A stretch of DNA of 45,431 bases from CAYZWU01 sp964482235. Lineage in GTDB: Bacteria > Planctomycetota > B15-G4 > CAYZWU01. Each line of letters begins with the position of its first letter. Position 1 is the stretch's first letter. The DNA lies in contig CAYZWU010000043.1 of NCBI GenBank assembly GCA_964482235.1, positions 1 through 45,431 on the forward strand. Reading direction: 5' to 3'. Below are positions 43,152 to 45,431 of the stretch, in pieces. Under the pieces are notes generated by a model. That model searched no databases. It had not been told where the DNA came from and worked only from the letters and a program-made list of their open reading frames with translations. The position numbers and the translations under genes were made by a program.

Positions 43152-44237
43152 TCATTCGGCCAGGGGCCGAGGCCGCTCGCACCGGCTGCTGATCTCGATC
43201 CGGCAGCCCTTTCGCGACGACTCCTCGAACGCGCAGATCACCTCGAGCACGTGCAAGGCCAGCTCGCCGCAGCAGCGCGGCGATCCGTCATCCCTGGCCG
43301 CCAGTGCCAGGTCGGCCGCACCAAGACCGCGGGCGTTGCCCGTCTCGCCGCGTTCGAGGGGAAGCTCCTCCCACGCGCCGCTATCCTTCCTCGCGATGCG
43401 GACGGGTCCCCCGAAGGAGTTGGGATCCGGGACCTGCAGGCTGCCGCTTTCGCCATGGATCTCGATCGGGTGGTTCGTGTGATGACACACGTCGAAGCTC
43501 ATCGCCATGGTGACCAGGGCTCCGCTCTCGAACTCGAGCGTCCCGGAGAGGTGCGTCGCAACCTCCACGGGGATGACCTCGCCGCACCGTTCGGGCGAGG
43601 TGACCACGCGCTCGGGAAAGGAGGTCGACGCCATGGCGGACAGGCGCCGCAGCGGACCGAGGAGATGAACGAGAGCGGTGATGTAGTAGGGCCCCATGTC
43701 GAAGAGCGGGCCGCCGCCTTTTTTGTAGTAGAAGCCGGGATCGGGGTGCCAGCTCTCGTGTCCCCGGCACATCATGAACGCCGTCCCGGCAACGGGCCGC
43801 CCGATGGCGCCGCAGTCGATCGCCTTCCGGCAAGTGGCGATGCCGGCGCCGAGGAAGGTGTCCGGTGCGCAGCCCACGAGGAGGCCGCCTGCCCGGGCGA
43901 GGTCGAGAAGAGAGCGCCCTTCCTCCAGGGACAGGGCGAGGGGCTTCTCGCTGTAGACGTGCTTTCCCGCCCGCAAGGCGCGGCTGCTGACCTCGGCATG
44001 GGCCTGCGGTGTGGTGAGGTTCAGCACGAGCTCGATATCCGGCCGGGCAAGAAGCTGCTCGGGCGACAGCGCCTCGATGTCGAACTGCCCGGCTCTTGCA
44101 ACGGCAGCGCCTGGATCGATGTCGGCGCAGGCAACGATCTCGATCCCGTCGAGGCGTCCGGCGTTCTCGAGATAGATCTCGCTGATGTTGCCGCAGCCGA
44201 TCAGCCCTGTCCTTGTGGGATCCGACGGCTTTTTCAT
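43152..44237 (-). CDS. Gfo/Idh/MocA family oxidoreductase
   Basis: A 361-aa cytoplasmic NAD(P)-dependent oxidoreductase. The Rossmann loop GLIGCGNISEIY starts at residue 11, and the canonical EKP motif is at 97-99 (HVYSEKPLALSLEEG), with the active-site His likely in the GPYYITALVHLLG region. There is no export signal, in contrast with the Tat-exported relative at 2404-3630 that lacks EKP. It is 37 nt after the CoA-binding gene and 71 nt before the ThuA-like gene. It probably oxidises or reduces a hydroxyl of a sugar, inositol or sugar acid. The substrate cannot be read from sequence. Confidence 0.9.
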   Translation of the reverse strand: MKKPSDPTRTGLIGCGNISEIYLENAGRLDGIEIVACADIDPGAAVARAGQFDIEALSPEQLLARPDIELVLNLTTPQAHAEVSSRALRAGKHVYSEKPLALSLEEGRSLLDLARAGGLLVGCAPDTFLGAGIATCRKAIDCGAIGRPVAGTAFMMCRGHESWHPDPGFYYKKGGGPLFDMGPYYITALVHLLGPLRRLSAMASTSFPERVVTSPERCGEVIPVEVATHLSGTLEFESGALVTMAMSFDVCHHTNHPIEIHGESGSLQVPDPNSFGGPVRIARKDSGAWEELPLERGETGNARGLGAADLALAARDDGSPRCCGELALHVLEVICAFEESSRKGCRIEISSRCERPRPLAE

Positions 44238-44274
44238 GGCATCACGTTCTGCCGCGTGAAGGGCGAGGCGGGCA

Positions 44275-44700
44275 TCACGGCTCGATCCCCTTGATCAGCC
44301 TCTTGTGCTCCACCACCACGTCGCGGTCCTGCACGACGATCAGCCCGGCTGCCGACGCGCTGCGCACGGCGGATTCGTGCTCGATGCCGAGCTGGAGCCA
44401 GAGGGCTTTCGCCTTCTTGCGAATGGCGGCCTCGGCGTAGACGGGGATGTCTGCCGGCGTGCAGAAGAGAACCACGATATCCACGGGAGCCGGGATCGCG
44501 TCGAGAAGCGGGGCGGCCTGCACACCGAGGATCTCGCCGCCCGCCGGCGTGACCGGAAAGACCGTGTATCCTTCGGCCTGCAGGTACTCGCCGGTGCGGT
44601 ACGAGTCGCGGGTCGGGATGTCGTCGATGCCCACGATGGCCATGGTCCTTGCTTCCTTGAAGAGTGCGGTCAAAGCGGTCTTGTCGTTCGTGAGGCTCAT
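44275..44700 (-). CDS. CoA-binding domain protein (YccU-like)
   Basis: A 141-aa Rossmann-fold protein. It has TMAIVGIDDIPTRDSYRTGEYL, GYTVFPVTPAGGEILGVQAAPLL and KAKALWLQLGIEHESAV, the usual pattern of the small stand-alone CoA_binding family, which are about this size. The ATG at 44700 overlaps the mutS stop by 4 nt (ATGA), so translation is coupled. An AAGGA ribosome site lies within the mutS end. Homologues bind CoA or a nucleotide; a physiological role is not settled. Placement behind mutS is conserved only by chance as far as the window shows. Confidence 0.88.
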   Translation of the reverse strand: MSLTNDKTALTALFKEARTMAIVGIDDIPTRDSYRTGEYLQAEGYTVFPVTPAGGEILGVQAAPLLDAIPAPVDIVVLFCTPADIPVYAEAAIRKKAKALWLQLGIEHESAVRSASAAGLIVVQDRDVVVEHKRLIKGIEP

Positions 44701-45431
44701 TGTGTCATATCCTTGAGTTTTTGCAGAAGGACGAGAGCTTCGATCGGCGTGAGCTCCTCGGGATCGATCGTGTCGAGCTCCTCGCGGACCGGATCGGGGC
44801 CCGGGGGAAAGAGACCGAGCTGCACGGAAGAGTCGCGGCGCTCGGCCTTTCCACTCCTGTTCACGTTGAGGTCCGGGCTCTTGAACTCCAGGTCTTTCAG
44901 TACCCGGGCCGCCCGGTCGAGAACCTCTACCGGGATGCCGGCCAGGCGGGCCACGTGGATCCCGTAGGACTTGTCCGTGCCTCCCTCCACGATCTTGTGG
45001 AGAAAGATGATCTCGTTTTTCCATTCGCGCACGGCAACGCTCAGGTTGACGACGCCTTTGAGGTCGTCCACCAGACCGGTGAGCTGATGGTAGTGGGTGG
45101 CGAAGAGGGTTCGCGCGCCCACGCTGTCGTGGATGTGCTCCGAGATCGCCCAGGCCAGGGAAAGGCCGTCGAAGGTCGACGTGCCGCGGCCCACCTCGTC
45201 GAGAATGATCAGGCTCTTCTCCGTGGCGTTGTGCAGGATGCTGGCCGTCTCCTCCATCTCGACCATGAAGGTGCTCGATCCGCGCGCCAGGTCGTCCGAG
45301 GCGCCCACGCGGGTGAAGATCCTGTCGACGAGGCCGATCTCGGCCGACGCGGCCGGCACGAAGGAGCCGATCTGCGCCATGATGGCGATGAGGGCGTTCT
45401 GGCGGAGGAAGGTCGACTTCCCTGCCATGTT
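44697..45431 (-). CDS. mutS: DNA mismatch repair protein MutS, C-terminal part
   Basis: The 244-residue C-terminal fragment of MutS, running off the right edge so that the N-terminus is not in the window. It begins at the Walker A (NMAGKSTFLRQNALI) and contains the ATPase core: GASDDLARGSSTFMVEM, Walker B LIILDEVGRGTSTFDG, and FATHYHQL. The C-terminus has an extension (QLGLFPPGPDPVREELDTI) and ends at the TGA overlapping the CoA-binding ATG. It binds mismatched DNA and uses ATP to start repair. This is the only clear housekeeping gene in the window. Confidence 0.95.
   Translation of the reverse strand, partial: NMAGKSTFLRQNALIAIMAQIGSFVPAASAEIGLVDRIFTRVGASDDLARGSSTFMVEMEETASILHNATEKSLIILDEVGRGTSTFDGLSLAWAISEHIHDSVGARTLFATHYHQLTGLVDDLKGVVNLSVAVREWKNEIIFLHKIVEGGTDKSYGIHVARLAGIPVEVLDRAARVLKDLEFKSPDLNVNRSGKAERRDSSVQLGLFPPGPDPVREELDTIDPEELTPIEALVLLQKLKDMTQ

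Noticed and set aside
1..45431. tRNA, rRNA or riboswitch genes
   Set aside because: I saw no cloverleaf, rRNA-like segment or recognisable riboswitch in the gene-free stretches. A covariance-model scan would be needed to exclude weak candidates.

Overview
The window looks like a scaffold from an uncultured, high-GC bacterium. It has a 100-N scaffold gap, Tat plus lipobox signal peptides, many secreted lipoproteins, PQQ-like and SBBP propellers, parallel beta-helix surface proteins, a sulfatase and several Gfo/Idh/MocA oxidoreductases. This content resembles Planctomycetota and other PVC- or FCB-like carbohydrate scavengers, but no rRNA or universal marker settles the phylum. Only mutS (partial, right edge) is a housekeeping gene.

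Layout. 1-2403: an AT-richer stretch with a caspase-like/alpha-beta hydrolase fusion, probably foreign. 2404-8716 (minus strand): a four-gene operon read right to left, DUF6807/PmoA-like lipoprotein, large glycoside-hydrolase-like lipoprotein with a malectin insert, exported aldo/keto reductase, Tat-exported Gfo/Idh-like protein. 8920-16534 (plus): transglutaminase-like lipoprotein, a thioredoxin/TPR/toroid chimera, and a PQQ-propeller lipoprotein with a PKD insert. 16883-26369 (plus): a nine-gene cluster with short gaps or overlaps, three UroD-superfamily enzymes, two L-rhamnose mutarotase family proteins (one a predicted lipoprotein), a complete RbsABC-type sugar ABC importer, and an acyltransferase carrying an ankyrin insert. 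26749-30586 (minus): a beta-helix protein and a LamG-toroid protein. 30798-36773 (plus): sulfatase, GNAT, GntR regulator, SPFH protein, secreted protein. 36822-45431: M28 peptidase (minus), SBBP propeller (plus, broken by the N gap), then minus-strand secreted endonuclease I, ThuA-like protein, Gfo/Idh oxidoreductase, CoA-binding protein and mutS.

The most unusual signal is a family of long palindromes (copies at 16577-16648, 16737-16810 and 26381-26462, plus a decayed copy near 26634-26686). They share one 32-nt centre, but each has its own outer stem with both arms matching. They sit on both sides of the nine-gene sugar cluster, with the nearest left and right copies in opposite orientation. 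Other signals are a 67-bp tandem repeat that supplies the sulfatase stop codon, and an N gap flanked by the same 55-mer on both sides, which is probably an assembly artefact.

Functionally most of the window is about sensing, importing and breaking down complex glycans. Exported hydrolases, a sulfatase and oxidoreductases act outside or in the periplasm. The ABC importer brings in a sugar whose anomers the mutarotases would interconvert. The UroD-like enzymes probably act on a downstream or methylated intermediate, but no classical rhamnose isomerase, kinase or aldolase is present.
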